Assembly (NCBI RefSeq): GCF_042139015.1
Contig: NZ_JBHIKY010000008.1
Location: 62,001-126,000 of the forward strand
DNA from: JBHIKY01 sp042139015
Lineage (GTDB): Bacteria > Bacillota > Bacilli > Bacillales > Marinococcaceae
Direction: 5' to 3'
DNA: 64,000 bases
Shown one piece after another: positions 32,861 to 41,993 of this stretch (position 1 is the stretch's first letter; each line of letters opens with the position of its first letter). The position numbers and the translations under genes were made by a program. Below the pieces are notes generated by a model that had not been told where the DNA came from, made no database searches, and was given only the letters and a program-made list of their open reading frames with translations.

Positions 32861-33109
32861 TTGTTTCTAAATCACATGATTAAAGCCAAAATAATGGAAA
32901 TGAAAGCCGAAGATGTAATGATGTATGCTGAACAATACGGGGCATCCTTATCAATAAAGGAAGCAAATGATCTGCTTATGCTTGTAAAAAATGAACTCTG
33001 GAGCATAGATGATAAAGCATCAATTGAACAATTGTTAACGAAAGCCAGGAGGATTGTTTCAACAGATGCATATGTCGTTCTTCAGCAGCTCTTTCATCAT
33101 TATTTTTAA
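32861..33109 (+). CDS. yqfT: DUF2624 protein, YqfT
   Basis: This is an 82-residue helical protein. The sequence NHMIKAKIMEMKAEDVMMYAEQYG followed by ANDLLMLVKNELW fits YqfT/DUF2624 (85 aa in B. subtilis) with the same neighbour nfo. Function is unknown. TTG at 32861 is the likely start because GGGAGTG is about six bases upstream; a nearby ATG at 32857 is out of frame. It is convergent with nfo. Confidence 0.85.
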   Translation: MFLNHMIKAKIMEMKAEDVMMYAEQYGASLSIKEANDLLMLVKNELWSIDDKASIEQLLTKARRIVSTDAYVVLQQLFHHYF

Positions 33110-33224
33110 AAAATAACTTGCCATATCGGCATTTGTCTCAGCTTTTCTTACATTTTCATTCTCTCTTAAGATTACATTTCTCGAAATAACGCCTTTTAAT
33201 GATCAGACGAAATTTATTTTAAAA

Positions 33225-33259
33225 AGAGAGCTGCCCATTCGGGAGAAGCTCTCTCTTTG
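33225..33259. terminator. Bidirectional terminator between yqfT and nfo
   Basis: AAAAAGAGAGCT and AGCTCTCTCTTT flank a short loop (GCCCATTCGGGAGA). Confidence 0.75.
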
Positions 33260-34156
33260 TTAGTGCGCCGGCATGCCGAGCTCTTCTTTTAATTTCTCAT
33301 GGAAGGCCTGCTCATGCAGCATTTTAATTTCTTTTTTGTATGGAGGAAGTTTACTTTTTTTATCAGTCCCAACGTAAGGAGTTTCTAAAATTTTCGGTAT
33401 CGCAGCAAGCGAAGGATGATGAACAATGTAATTCAGTGCATCAAAACCGATATATCCAAATCCGATATTCTCGTGACGGTCCTTCGCAGCTCCCCTTTCA
33501 TTCTTGCTGTCATTTATGTGCAGTACCTTTAGCCGATCAGTTCCGATAATACGGTCAAATTGATCAAGAACACTGTCAAAGTCCTCTACTATGTTGTATC
33601 CTGCATCATGCGTATGACATGTATCGAAACATACAGAAAGAAGCTCGTTATGCGTTACTCCATTGATAATTTCTGCTAATTCTTCAAATGTTTTTCCGCA
33701 CTCAGAACCTTTTCCCGCCATTGTTTCCAGTGCAATTTGAACATTTTGACCTGGCTCAAGCACCTCATTTAATCCTTCAATAATTTTTTTAATTCCAGCT
33801 TCCGCACCCTCACCGACATGGGCACCAGGATGAAGTACTATCTGCTTTGCACCAAGAGCCTCTGTCCTAATAATTTCTGAGCGCAGAAATTCAACACCCA
33901 GTTCAAATGTTGCAGGTTTTGTCGTATTTCCTATGTTAATAATATACGGTGCATGAACAATCAGTTCTTCAATCCCATGCTCACGCATATGTTTTGTTCC
34001 TTCCTCAACATTTAATTCCTCAATAGGTTTTCGGCGGGTGTTCTGGGGGGCACCAGTATAAATCATCATTGCCGTTGCGTCGTATGAGGCTGCTTCTTCG
34101 CTCGAAGCAAGCAGCATTTTCTTTCCGCTCATAGAAACATGAGAACCTAGCAGCAT
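33260..34156 (-). CDS. nfo: Endonuclease IV (AP endonuclease)
   Basis: This is a 298-residue TIM-barrel enzyme that cuts 5' of abasic sites in base excision repair. Family signatures with trinuclear zinc ligands are visible: VLHPGAHVGEG, ALETMAGKGSECG, CFDTCHTHDAGYN, LHINDSKNERGAAKDRHENIG and the closing ETP near residue 264. Length matches B. subtilis Nfo (YqfS, 297 aa). It lies 15 bases after the helicase gene cshB and is cotranscribed with it. Confidence 0.96.
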   Translation of the reverse strand: MLLGSHVSMSGKKMLLASSEEAASYDATAMMIYTGAPQNTRRKPIEELNVEEGTKHMREHGIEELIVHAPYIINIGNTTKPATFELGVEFLRSEIIRTEALGAKQIVLHPGAHVGEGAEAGIKKIIEGLNEVLEPGQNVQIALETMAGKGSECGKTFEELAEIINGVTHNELLSVCFDTCHTHDAGYNIVEDFDSVLDQFDRIIGTDRLKVLHINDSKNERGAAKDRHENIGFGYIGFDALNYIVHHPSLAAIPKILETPYVGTDKKSKLPPYKKEIKMLHEQAFHEKLKEELGMPAH

Positions 34157-34171
34157 TATCTATCTCTCCTC

Positions 34172-35473
34172 TTATTTACTTTTATTTATTCTGCTTGCAC
34201 GTTTTTGTCTATTCATTGCTTCAGCCTGTGCTTTTTTCTTATACCCTGGTTTAACTTTTTTGGGTTTTGGTTTTCGGATCGTGCGGTCAGCTGAACTAGA
34301 TGATTTTCTATTACTTTTTAATGACGGTCCTTCTGCAGGAATAAGCGCACCCTTTTTCCAATCTGCAAATATTGGTACTACTCCTTGCTTTTGCAGCTTT
34401 ATCAGAGCCTCTGTATCTTCATTTTCGTAGAGTGTATAGGCTTCACCACTTTCTCCGGCACGAGCTGTTCTACCGGTTCTATGAATGTAATACTCGAGTT
34501 CCCGCGGAACAGCATGATTTATTACATGAGATATTCCTTTAATATCCATACCGCGTGCAGCAAGATCAGTTGCGACAATATATTGCACATTGAGCTGCAT
34601 GATTTTTTTCATTACTTGTTTACGCTGCCTCGGAGTAAGACCTCCATGTAATGCATCAGCATTTAACCCTTCCTTAAGAAGAGCGTCAAGCACTTCATCT
34701 GCTTCTTCTTTCGTATTTGTAAAAATCAGTGCCAGATAGGGCTGAATGCTTTTAGCAAACTCGACTGTTACTTCGGTACGATCCCGGTGCTTTAATGATA
34801 TAAATACATGTTTTATCCTCGCAGGATTTTCTTCAGAAGCCTTAACTTCTACATGCCGCGGGTTTCGTAGATATTTTTTAAGAAAAGGTTGAAGTTTTGC
34901 CGGAATGGTTGCTGAGAATACCATCATTTGTAGGTTGTCTGGCATGAGTGCAGCTACTGGATCTAAGTCTTCGAGAAATCCCATATCAAGCATTTGATCT
35001 GCCTCATCTATTACCATCATGCCGCACTGGTGCACATCAAGCGCCTGTGCAGATGTCATGTCCTTTAACCGGCCAGGTGTTGCTACCACAATATGAGGCT
35101 GCTGTTGCAGCTTTTCAATCGTTCGGGTGCGATCTGTTCCGCCTGTGATCTTTTTAGCAGTAATCCCTGACGACGGATCAGCTGTGATCAGTTGTTTTAA
35201 AACATCATATAATTGGCCTGCCAGCTCTCTTGTTGGCGCTGTTATTACCGCTTGAACACGGGGAATCTCTGGATTAATTTTTTGGAGAACCGGGAGCAGA
35301 AACGCCAGCGTCTTTCCTGACCCTGTCCTCGACTGGCCAATCACATCTTTTCCATTTATTATTGCCGGAATCAGGCGTTCTTGAATATCTGTTGGTTTGT
35401 GTATATCTTGCTGCTGCAGTGCGTTTAATAAAAAGTCATGCAGTTCAAATCGTTTAAATCCATTCATTTCCAT
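34172..35473 (-). CDS. cshB: DEAD-box RNA helicase CshB
   Basis: This is a 433-residue helicase. Visible motifs are Q (DIQERLIPAI), I (SRTGSGKT), Ia (PTRELA), II (VIDEADQMLD), III (FSATIP), V (ATDLAARGMDI) and VI (HRTGRTARAG). A basic C-terminal tail of about 60 residues (KPKPKKVKPGYKKKAQ) is typical of CshB, which acts in cold adaptation and ribosome or mRNA remodelling. ATG at 35473 follows GGAAGG; the much longer frame upstream is not coding. It overlaps no gene and is divergent from yqfQ. Confidence 0.93.
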   Translation of the reverse strand: MEMNGFKRFELHDFLLNALQQQDIHKPTDIQERLIPAIINGKDVIGQSRTGSGKTLAFLLPVLQKINPEIPRVQAVITAPTRELAGQLYDVLKQLITADPSSGITAKKITGGTDRTRTIEKLQQQPHIVVATPGRLKDMTSAQALDVHQCGMMVIDEADQMLDMGFLEDLDPVAALMPDNLQMMVFSATIPAKLQPFLKKYLRNPRHVEVKASEENPARIKHVFISLKHRDRTEVTVEFAKSIQPYLALIFTNTKEEADEVLDALLKEGLNADALHGGLTPRQRKQVMKKIMQLNVQYIVATDLAARGMDIKGISHVINHAVPRELEYYIHRTGRTARAGESGEAYTLYENEDTEALIKLQKQGVVPIFADWKKGALIPAEGPSLKSNRKSSSSADRTIRKPKPKKVKPGYKKKAQAEAMNRQKRASRINKSK

Positions 35474-35575
35474 TATACTTCCTTCCTTTTTCCGTGGTGC
35501 CATCTGCACACCAGCAGGGACATTAACATATTTTATCATAAACAAAGCCATCCAGCGATGGAAAGGATGATACGT

Positions 35576-35977
35576 GTGTTTCCGATACACCCTAACTACA
35601 TGAATGCTCCTCCCCAGCCCCCGTCCCCTATGTCAATGAGCCGATTTGGTCCATTCCCGCCTTCCATGCCTGGAGCATTTCCGGGAGCCGGCTTTTCCGG
35701 CGGCGGTGGGATTGCAGGACTTATGCCTCAAATACAGAAGATGGTAGGCGTGGCGCAGACTGTCACACCAATGATTCGGCAGTATTACCCGATCGTTCGG
35801 CAGCTTCCTGCTATATGGAAATTGCTTTCTGCCAGCAGTGCCCTTCCCGCCCTGCCTAAGGTACCAGCTGTCAAAGAAAGCAGCTGGACGGAGGAATCCA
35901 TCAAAGAATTCGATGCTGAAGAGAGCTTCCATGAATTTTCACCAGGCAAATTACCTCCTCCTAAGCTTTACGTTTAA
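35576..35977 (+). CDS. yqfQ: YqfQ/VrrA-like protein
   Basis: This is a 133-residue protein with a proline-, methionine- and glycine-rich N-terminus (MNAPPQPPSPMSMSRFGPFP) and a conserved central segment, GLMPQIQKMVGVAQTVTPMI. The acidic tail ends PPPKLYV. It is positioned between cshB and ispH like B. subtilis yqfQ (B. anthracis vrrA, a variable-repeat gene). GTG at 35576 is chosen because AAAGGATG lies about six bases upstream; ATG codons earlier in frame have poorer context. Function is unknown; YqfQ is linked to the spore in other species. Confidence 0.8.
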   Translation: MFPIHPNYMNAPPQPPSPMSMSRFGPFPPSMPGAFPGAGFSGGGGIAGLMPQIQKMVGVAQTVTPMIRQYYPIVRQLPAIWKLLSASSALPALPKVPAVKESSWTEESIKEFDAEESFHEFSPGKLPPPKLYV

Positions 35978-36125
35978 CAGTAAGAGATTCTCGTATCCCT
36001 CCTCCTTTTACAATTATCCTTACTGCTTGTATAATGATGATAGATTTCTTCATCTTAAGATGGTGAAAGAATGAAGTTACAGCATGATGCAAGAGAATGA
36101 TTACCCGTTTTACGAGGAGGCTGTT

Positions 36126-37070
36126 ATGGAAGTAATAAAAATATCCCCACGCGGTTACTGCTATGGGGTCGTTGATGCAATGGTACTGGCCAGGCAGGCA
36201 GCAAGTAATCTTGACCTGCCAAGGCCGATATATATTTTAGGAATGATTGTTCATAACAAGCACGTAACAGATGCTTTCGAAGAGGAAGGCATCATTTCAT
36301 TGGACGGGCCGAACCGTCTTGAGATTCTTAGAGAAGTAGAAAAAGGAACTGTTATTTTTACAGCACACGGTGTTTCTCCGGAAGTGCGTAAACTTGCCAA
36401 GGAAAAAGGGCTGACTACTGTAGATGCAACGTGCCCGGATGTTACAAGAACCCATGATCTGATTCGTGATAAAAAAGAAGAAGGCTATCACGTCATCTAT
36501 GTAGGAAAAAAAGGGCACCCAGAGCCAGAAGGAGCAATCGGTGTTGCCCCGGATATTGTTCATTTAGTTGAGAACACCGGGGACGTAGATGCGCTTAATA
36601 TCAATTCTGAGAAAATTATTATTACAAATCAAACTACTATGAGCCAGTGGGATGTTTCAGAAATTATGAACCGTGCGATGGAAAAATATCCACACGCAGA
36701 GATTCATAACGAGATCTGCATGGCTACTCAGGTCCGCCAGGAAGCTGTAGCTGAGCAAGCAAAAGAAGCAGATTTAATGCTTGTTGTTGGGGACCCAAAA
36801 AGCAATAATTCTAACAGGCTCGCCCAGGTTTCCAAACAAATTGCAGGCACTCCTGCCCATCGTATTGCAGACATTTCCGAATTAAAGCTCGAATGGCTCC
36901 ATGGTATTGAAACGATTGCTGTTACAGCTGGAGCATCCACTCCAACTCCAATTACAAGAGAAGTTATAACCTTCTTAAAACAATATGACGAAAATGATAT
37001 GGAAACATGGAAAACCGAGAAGAAAGTGGAAGGATCTAAAATCCTGCCGAAAGTAAAAGTAAAAAAATAA
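36126..37070 (+). CDS. ispH: 4-hydroxy-3-methylbut-2-enyl diphosphate reductase
   Basis: This is a 314-residue 4Fe-4S enzyme giving IPP and DMAPP in the last step of the MEP pathway, downstream of IspG (19 kb). Cluster cysteines lie in PRGYCYGVV (near residue 12), DATCPDV (near 104) and EICMATQVR (near 197). The catalytic AHGVSPEVR and VVGDPKSNNSNRL motifs are present. ATG at 36126 follows AGGAGG; the frame is open 14 codons further upstream without a site. A strong terminator follows. Confidence 0.97.
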   Translation: MEVIKISPRGYCYGVVDAMVLARQAASNLDLPRPIYILGMIVHNKHVTDAFEEEGIISLDGPNRLEILREVEKGTVIFTAHGVSPEVRKLAKEKGLTTVDATCPDVTRTHDLIRDKKEEGYHVIYVGKKGHPEPEGAIGVAPDIVHLVENTGDVDALNINSEKIIITNQTTMSQWDVSEIMNRAMEKYPHAEIHNEICMATQVRQEAVAEQAKEADLMLVVGDPKSNNSNRLAQVSKQIAGTPAHRIADISELKLEWLHGIETIAVTAGASTPTPITREVITFLKQYDENDMETWKTEKKVEGSKILPKVKVKK

Positions 37071-37125
37071 GAAAAACGAGACCGGAACGGGACGGTGGGG
37101 AGAAAAAACCTGCCAATATGAACTG

Positions 37126-37178
37126 AACTGCACCTCAATTATTGGACATTATCTAATAATTGAAGTGCAGTTTTATTT
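37126..37178 (+). terminator. ispH terminator
   Basis: CTGCACCTCAATTATT and AATAATTGAAGTGCAG form a 16-bp stem with one mismatch and are followed by TTTTATTT. Confidence 0.85.
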
Positions 37179-37445
37179 ATTAATGTGGAAAATAAGACTG
37201 TTTATTTATAAGGGATGTTGTATAAAGAGGTGGATCAACTCTGCGCAACCTCGCTTGCTCCGATCTAATCAACCATTTATTTCTTCATGTAATGGAATTA
37301 TAATTGTGCATATCAGACGGCAGTTGAACTTAAAAATTTGGTTTGCGTTGCGTCGCCCGGGACATCGCGATCCAAGCTTTTTGCTCATCGTCTACATATC
37401 TTTGGAGAAGTATTTTTAGCATCCTTATGGTGATTATTCTTAGAT

Positions 37446-37580
37446 TGAAGAACGGAAGGCGGCGACTCCGACGGGATTCAGTAAAGTCTGAAAATCCATT
37501 CTGCCGAAGCTTCGCTGAGGCTGAATTAGTTGAAGACAAGCCCCGCGGAAAGCGTCCGCCAGCAGAGATGAAATCAACAC
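37446..37580 (+). repeat. Dispersed repeat R1, copy 3
   Basis: This full-length copy shares the GGCGGCGACTCCG, GAAGCTTCGCTGAGGC and TTGAAGACAAGCC blocks with copy 1, in the same orientation. Confidence 0.85.
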
Positions 37581-37639
37581 CATCCATACTTTCTCTTCTA
37601 TCAAAGAAAAAACTTGACTGGTCCCATCCTTTGTTTCTT

Positions 37640-38758
37640 TTACATAAAACGAAACGGCTCTGTCGACACAGAAGAGGCTGTAATTACTGTAGAGTACTTG
37701 CTTTTACCGAGCATTTCATCCAGCTTAGATTTTACTCCGTTTTTCATAATCTGTTCTACGTGATGGCCTGGATCAAGCATGGTCAAACCATCCATTGCAG
37801 CATCATGAGCGGTATGAAAATATACATCTCCGGTAATATATACATCGGCACCGAGCCTTTTCGCTGCCTGCCAATATTTATTGCCGTCTCCGCCAAGCAC
37901 AGCGATTTTTTTTACTTCTTTGTTTACATTTCCGCTTACTCTGACATTTCGCAGGCCAAAGGCTTGTTTTACTTTTGTGATGAACGATTCAAAACTCATA
38001 GAACTGTCAAGTTCACCTATTCTGCCGAGACCAAGCATTTTCCCCTCAAGTTCCAGCGGATAAATATCATAAGCAGGTTCTTCATATGGATGGGAGTCAA
38101 TTAATGCTTTTGTAACTTTATTCAATATATTTTCCGGCACTACTGTTTCTATTCTCTGCTCCGAAGCAAACTCCATTTTGCCCGGATCTCCAAGATACGG
38201 ATTCGTACCTTCTCCAGGAATAAACGTTCCGGTCCCAGGTGTCGAAAAAGTACAATGACTGTAATCTCCGATAAACCCTGCTCCACTGCCTCCGAGTGCC
38301 TTTCTTACTTCACTCACATGATCTTCGGGCACAAAAGCCACTAACTTTTTCAAGGGAACAGTAAACAGCGGCACAAGCACTTCTGTATTATGCAAATTAA
38401 GTGCGTCAGCAAGCATATCGTTCACACCGCCTTCTGCAATGTCAAGATTAGTGTGAGCAGCGTACACCGCTATGTCATGCTTTATGCATTTTTCGATTAT
38501 AGGTCCTTGTCCAGAAGCAGTGTCAATACTTTTTAATGGGCGGAATAAAAGGGGATGATGAGCAATAATCAGGTCAACTTTTTTTTCGATTGCTTCATCA
38601 ACGACTTCTTCAACTACATCCAGCGCAACCATTACGTTATTAACAGGTTTATTTAATGTGCCTATCATTAAACCAACTTTGTCTCCCTCCACTGCATACG
38701 CCTTAGGACACCACTCTTCAAAAAGTTGAATAATATAATTTCCGTTAGCTGGTTTCAT
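37640..38758 (-). CDS. yqfO: NIF3-like dinuclear metal protein, YqfO
   Basis: This is a 372-residue protein. The two NIF3 halves carry metal ligands in DLIIAHHPLLF (near residue 64), YAAHTNLD (near 103) and the C-terminal ITGDVYFHTAHDA. Between them (about 130-235) is the PII-like insertion of long Firmicute YqfO proteins, including VFVPEDHVSEVRKAL and IDSHPYEEPAYDIYPL. It forms hexamers; YqfO has been described as a GTP cyclohydrolase I type 2 homologue, and the physiological role is uncertain. It overlaps the trmK gene by 14 bases, as in B. subtilis. Confidence 0.93.
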   Translation of the reverse strand: MKPANGNYIIQLFEEWCPKAYAVEGDKVGLMIGTLNKPVNNVMVALDVVEEVVDEAIEKKVDLIIAHHPLLFRPLKSIDTASGQGPIIEKCIKHDIAVYAAHTNLDIAEGGVNDMLADALNLHNTEVLVPLFTVPLKKLVAFVPEDHVSEVRKALGGSGAGFIGDYSHCTFSTPGTGTFIPGEGTNPYLGDPGKMEFASEQRIETVVPENILNKVTKALIDSHPYEEPAYDIYPLELEGKMLGLGRIGELDSSMSFESFITKVKQAFGLRNVRVSGNVNKEVKKIAVLGGDGNKYWQAAKRLGADVYITGDVYFHTAHDAAMDGLTMLDPGHHVEQIMKNGVKSKLDEMLGKSKYSTVITASSVSTEPFRFM

Positions 38759-39476
38759 ATTTATAAACCTCCTCTAACCATTTACAGCGTTTTGCCCACT
38801 TTTTTGATTCAATCTCCGCTGAATTTTTGTCATTTGCCTGCTTCATCTGCTGTAGAACATGCTCCCATTTTTTCTTTTCCCGTTCCCATTTTAATTTAAA
38901 GGCCGAATTTTGTTTTTGAATTAAGATTGGCCCAAATAATATACTGGCTTCTCTTTCGATAGAAATATCATCATATGGCGCCTCCCCATCCCCAGGGACA
39001 GCTGTCAGAATTTCGTAGAAATGTCCATCTTCTTCAAGAAGCTCTTCGTTTATCAACTGCCAGTTATTTTTTATCATCCAGCGGCGCACATTATCTGCCG
39101 CTACATTCGGCTGTAAAATAAGACGGCTTACTCTTTCTAGTTTCTGCTTCCCTTCTTCAAGGATGGAAGTGATCAAAGTGCCTCCCATCCCGGCTATTAC
39201 AATCGTGTCTATTTGATCTTGATCTTTCAATGGGGCCAGGCCGCTGCCCGTTCGAGTTTGTATGACCTCATTTAGATGATGTTCTTTTATTTTTCTTTCA
39301 GCAGAACGGAGGGGTCCTGAATTTATGTCAGTCGCCAATGCACTTTTAATTTTCTTATTTCGAATCAGAAATATAGGAAGATAACCATGATCAGTACCGA
39401 CATCTGCAAGTATTGTATCTCTCGGCACTTCCTCTGCGATTGCAGTAAGCCTGTCCGATAATTGATCCACGTTCAT
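38745..39476 (-). CDS. trmK: tRNA (adenine(22)-N1)-methyltransferase TrmK
   Basis: This is a 243-residue SAM-dependent enzyme that makes m1A22 in tRNA. The Rossmann motif LADVGTDHGYLPI (near residue 26) and the motif DTIVIAGMGGTLI are diagnostic. The C-terminal coiled-coil region (from about 190, KLKWEREKKKWEHVL) is also typical. The translational overlap with yqfO (formerly the yqfN-yqfO pair) supports the call. Confidence 0.94.
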   Translation of the reverse strand: MNVDQLSDRLTAIAEEVPRDTILADVGTDHGYLPIFLIRNKKIKSALATDINSGPLRSAERKIKEHHLNEVIQTRTGSGLAPLKDQDQIDTIVIAGMGGTLITSILEEGKQKLERVSRLILQPNVAADNVRRWMIKNNWQLINEELLEEDGHFYEILTAVPGDGEAPYDDISIEREASILFGPILIQKQNSAFKLKWEREKKKWEHVLQQMKQANDKNSAEIESKKWAKRCKWLEEVYKYETS

Positions 39477-39534
39477 AAAGAAGCTGCTCCTTAGTTTTTT
39501 TAAATTCTTAGCATTGTTGCTCGTAATTAAATAT

Positions 39535-39562
39535 AAAAAGGAGGGGGCTCCCCTCCTTTTAC
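39535..39562 (-). terminator. cccA terminator
   Basis: AAAAGGAGGGG and CCCCTCCTTTT form a perfect 11-bp stem with a short loop after cccA. Confidence 0.85.
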
Positions 39563-39571
39563 GATGGTCTA

Positions 39572-39931
39572 TTATTCCTCAGCAAGAGACTGCAGATAGG
39601 CAGCTATAGCCTCTGCTTCCTCAGCGTTTGCAATGCCGCCGGGCATTTCTCCAACCCCATTTTGGGCAATATCAACTATTTCCTCCGCGGAGTGATCTTC
39701 CGCAGCAGTATCAATGGCAGGATACTCTCCCTGACCTTCAAGGTTTTCCCCATGGCAGGAAATACAGTTCTCTGTGACAACTTCTTCTCCATACGCTACT
39801 GGATCATCCGTCTCCCCTCCGCCTTCTTCGTCATTTGCCTGCTGATTTATACCGACTAATGATAAACCAAGCATTAGCAAAAGACCTGCGACGGCAATTA
39901 AAAAAAACGGAATCAGCGGTTTAGCTTTCAC
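39572..39931 (-). CDS. cccA: Membrane-anchored cytochrome c550
   Basis: This is a 119-residue protein with an N-terminal anchor (about 8-28). A very acidic linker (DEEGGGETDDP) and a single c-type haem domain follow. The haem is bound by CISCH (near residue 56), and the distal Met ligand is in EMPGGI. It transfers electrons outside the membrane to the terminal oxidase. The acidity of the exposed part is notable. Position beside sigA is as in B. subtilis. Confidence 0.93.
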   Translation of the reverse strand: MKAKPLIPFFLIAVAGLLLMLGLSLVGINQQANDEEGGGETDDPVAYGEEVVTENCISCHGENLEGQGEYPAIDTAAEDHSAEEIVDIAQNGVGEMPGGIANAEEAEAIAAYLQSLAEE

Positions 39932-40090
39932 ACGCGCTCCCCCTTCATAATGATTGCTTATGTATTGCTTTATAACGGTTAATAAATCCGCATTCCTATT
40001 TTATTTTACTTTATTATGTGCCATTAGAAAAGTGATAATACTGAGTTTTGTTTATTTTGTCACGATCTGTTCAAATCTATGTTAAATTAT

Positions 40091-40651
40091 TCATCTGTAA
40101 AAAAGAAAATAAATGGCAACAGCTGCAATTACACAAACAATGCCAGTGCGGCTTAAATAGTTCATGTGCAGCTTCCGGCCAATTCCTGTCCACAGCATGC
40201 AATTGAAAGTAACCGTCAACCAGAGGGCGAAATTATTATTAAATAGTTGAACGGCTGCATATGTGGATATCAAAAGTAGAATGACTAAGGCAGCCGCTAA
40301 AAATAGCTGCATTAATATACGATCTTCCTTTTTCAAGAACCGGGCCATCATACATAAGGAAAGTGCAAAAATTATACTGGTAATAATTTGCACAGAAATC
40401 GAAAATGGCGTAAAATAAATGACAATAAATGTTAACAAACATGTGATAATCAAAAACAGTACTGCGGCGAGCTTCTTTACTGGAAAGGGGAGACTTTTGT
40501 TCCTCTTTTTATTACTGGCACTTTCATCGTTACCTTCTTCGCCTTCTGTATAAAGCACCAGCAGAAAATCACAATATTCAGACGGCAGCAATTGATTATC
40601 CTTCCAATACTTAATTTCTTTAACGATCAGTTCTTTACGCGATTTGTCCAT
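40091..40651 (-). CDS. Conserved Bacillaceae membrane protein of unknown function
   Basis: This is a 186-residue protein. The soluble N-terminal 60 residues hold the motif EIKYWKDNQLLPSEYCDFLL. About six membrane helices follow in pairs (from residue 60). I recall the WK...LLP..YCDFLL..Y motif from other Bacillaceae hypotheticals, but no function. ATG at 40651 is preferred over an in-frame TTG that would place the GAGGAG site inside the gene. It lies between sigA and cccA. Confidence 0.65.
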   Translation of the reverse strand: MDKSRKELIVKEIKYWKDNQLLPSEYCDFLLVLYTEGEEGNDESASNKKRNKSLPFPVKKLAAVLFLIITCLLTFIVIYFTPFSISVQIITSIIFALSLCMMARFLKKEDRILMQLFLAAALVILLLISTYAAVQLFNNNFALWLTVTFNCMLWTGIGRKLHMNYLSRTGIVCVIAAVAIYFLFYR

Positions 40652-40680
40652 ATCGAAACTGCTCCTCTGTTTCAATTGAA

Positions 40681-40718
40681 AAAGCTGCCCCCTTACATCG
40701 AAGAAAGGGACAGCTTCA
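40681..40718 (-). terminator. sigA terminator
   Basis: AAGCTGCCCC and GGGACAGCTT pair across a 15-base loop and are followed leftward by a U run. Confidence 0.75.
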
Positions 40719-40732
40719 CTATTCCAGCAGGT

Positions 40733-41851
40733 CTAATCAAGAAAATCCTTCAATCGCTTGCTTCGGCTCGGATGACGAAGCTTGCGGAGGGCTTTTGCTT
40801 CAATCTGACGGATACGTTCTCTAGTAACTCCGAACACTTTTCCTACTTCCTCAAGGGTGCGCGTCCTTCCATCATCAAGACCAAAACGTAACCGCAGAAC
40901 ATTTTCTTCTCTGTCAGTCAGCGTATCCAGAACATCTTCCAGCTGTTCCTTCAACAACTCATACGCGGCCGCGTCAGATGGAGCAAGAGCTTCCTGGTCT
41001 TCGATGAAATCACCTAAATGAGAATCATCCTCTTCCCCAATCGGTGTTTCAAGCGAGACTGGTTCCTGGGCAATCTTTAGTATCTCTCTTACTTTATCTG
41101 GTGTGAGGTCCATTTCCTTTGATACTTCTTCAGGTGTAGGCTCACGCCCAAGATCCTGCAAAAGCTGGCGCTGAACGCGAATAAGTTTGTTGATCGTTTC
41201 AACCATATGCACTGGAATACGAATTGTCCGTGCTTGATCGGCAATTGCTCTTGTAATGGCCTGTCTAATCCACCACGTTGCATACGTACTGAACTTAAAA
41301 CCTTTATCATAATCAAACTTTTCCACTGCTTTAATAAGACCCATATTGCCTTCCTGAATTAAATCAAGAAATAACATACCTCGTCCTACATATCTTTTCG
41401 CAATAGAAACAACCAGACGGAGGTTTGCTTCTGCGAGCCGGCGTTTAGCCTCCTCATCGCCTTCTTCTATTTGTTTAGCAAGCGAAATTTCTTCAGCTGC
41501 CGACAACAGCGGTACCCTGCCAATTTCTTTTAAATACATCCGGACTGGATCATTTATTTTAATTCCGGGAGGTACACTGAGGTCATTCAAGTCAAGCTGT
41601 TCTTCTTCTTTTTGTACCTGATCCATGCTCGGGACTTCTTCACCTTCATTTTGTATATCAATACCCTGTTCTCCAACAAATTCAAAAAACTCATCCATTT
41701 GTTCAGAGTCTTGATCGTAGGGAGCTAGTTTCTCAGTTATTTCTGCGTAGGATAATACCCCACGCTTTTTACCTAATTCCAGTAATTGTTCTTTTACCTG
41801 ATCGATCGACATTTCACCTTCCGCCAATGGGCGAATTGGTTTTTCCGCCAT
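40733..41851 (-). CDS. sigA: RNA polymerase primary sigma factor
   Basis: This is a 372-residue housekeeping sigma factor. Region 1.1 is at about 1-85. Region 2 includes the RNAP-binding DLIQEGNMGLIKAVEKFD and the -10-reading STYATWWIRQAITRAI. Region 3 includes IRIPVHMVETINK. Region 4 has the helix-turn-helix TLEEVGKVFGVTRERIRQIE. ATG at 41851 follows AAGGAGGGG. It is downstream of dnaG in the classic macromolecular synthesis operon; the rpsU member lies apart at 58.6 kb, as in Bacillus. Confidence 0.98.
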   Translation of the reverse strand: MAEKPIRPLAEGEMSIDQVKEQLLELGKKRGVLSYAEITEKLAPYDQDSEQMDEFFEFVGEQGIDIQNEGEEVPSMDQVQKEEEQLDLNDLSVPPGIKINDPVRMYLKEIGRVPLLSAAEEISLAKQIEEGDEEAKRRLAEANLRLVVSIAKRYVGRGMLFLDLIQEGNMGLIKAVEKFDYDKGFKFSTYATWWIRQAITRAIADQARTIRIPVHMVETINKLIRVQRQLLQDLGREPTPEEVSKEMDLTPDKVREILKIAQEPVSLETPIGEEDDSHLGDFIEDQEALAPSDAAAYELLKEQLEDVLDTLTDREENVLRLRFGLDDGRTRTLEEVGKVFGVTRERIRQIEAKALRKLRHPSRSKRLKDFLD

Positions 41852-41993
41852 TCGATCCCCTCCTTCCATTCTTCACACCAATACGTACAACATTTATCTA
41901 CAAATTATCCAGGCTCCCACCAAAACAAAAAGGCACGTTCTGTTAAATTTCGTACCCGGTATCTTAACAGCCTGAAAGAAGTAAAATCAACAA

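Larger units (their letters stand above)
37071..37639. other. Gene-free stretch between ispH and yqfO
   Basis: These 569 bases hold the ispH terminator and R1 copy 3. The long plus-strand frame across the right part lies opposite yqfO and has no homology I recognise. I see no gene. Confidence 0.75.

Noticed and set aside
37343..38104. 253-codon plus-strand frame
   Set aside because: It runs through repeat R1 and then opposite the certain yqfO gene; composition is unlike a protein.
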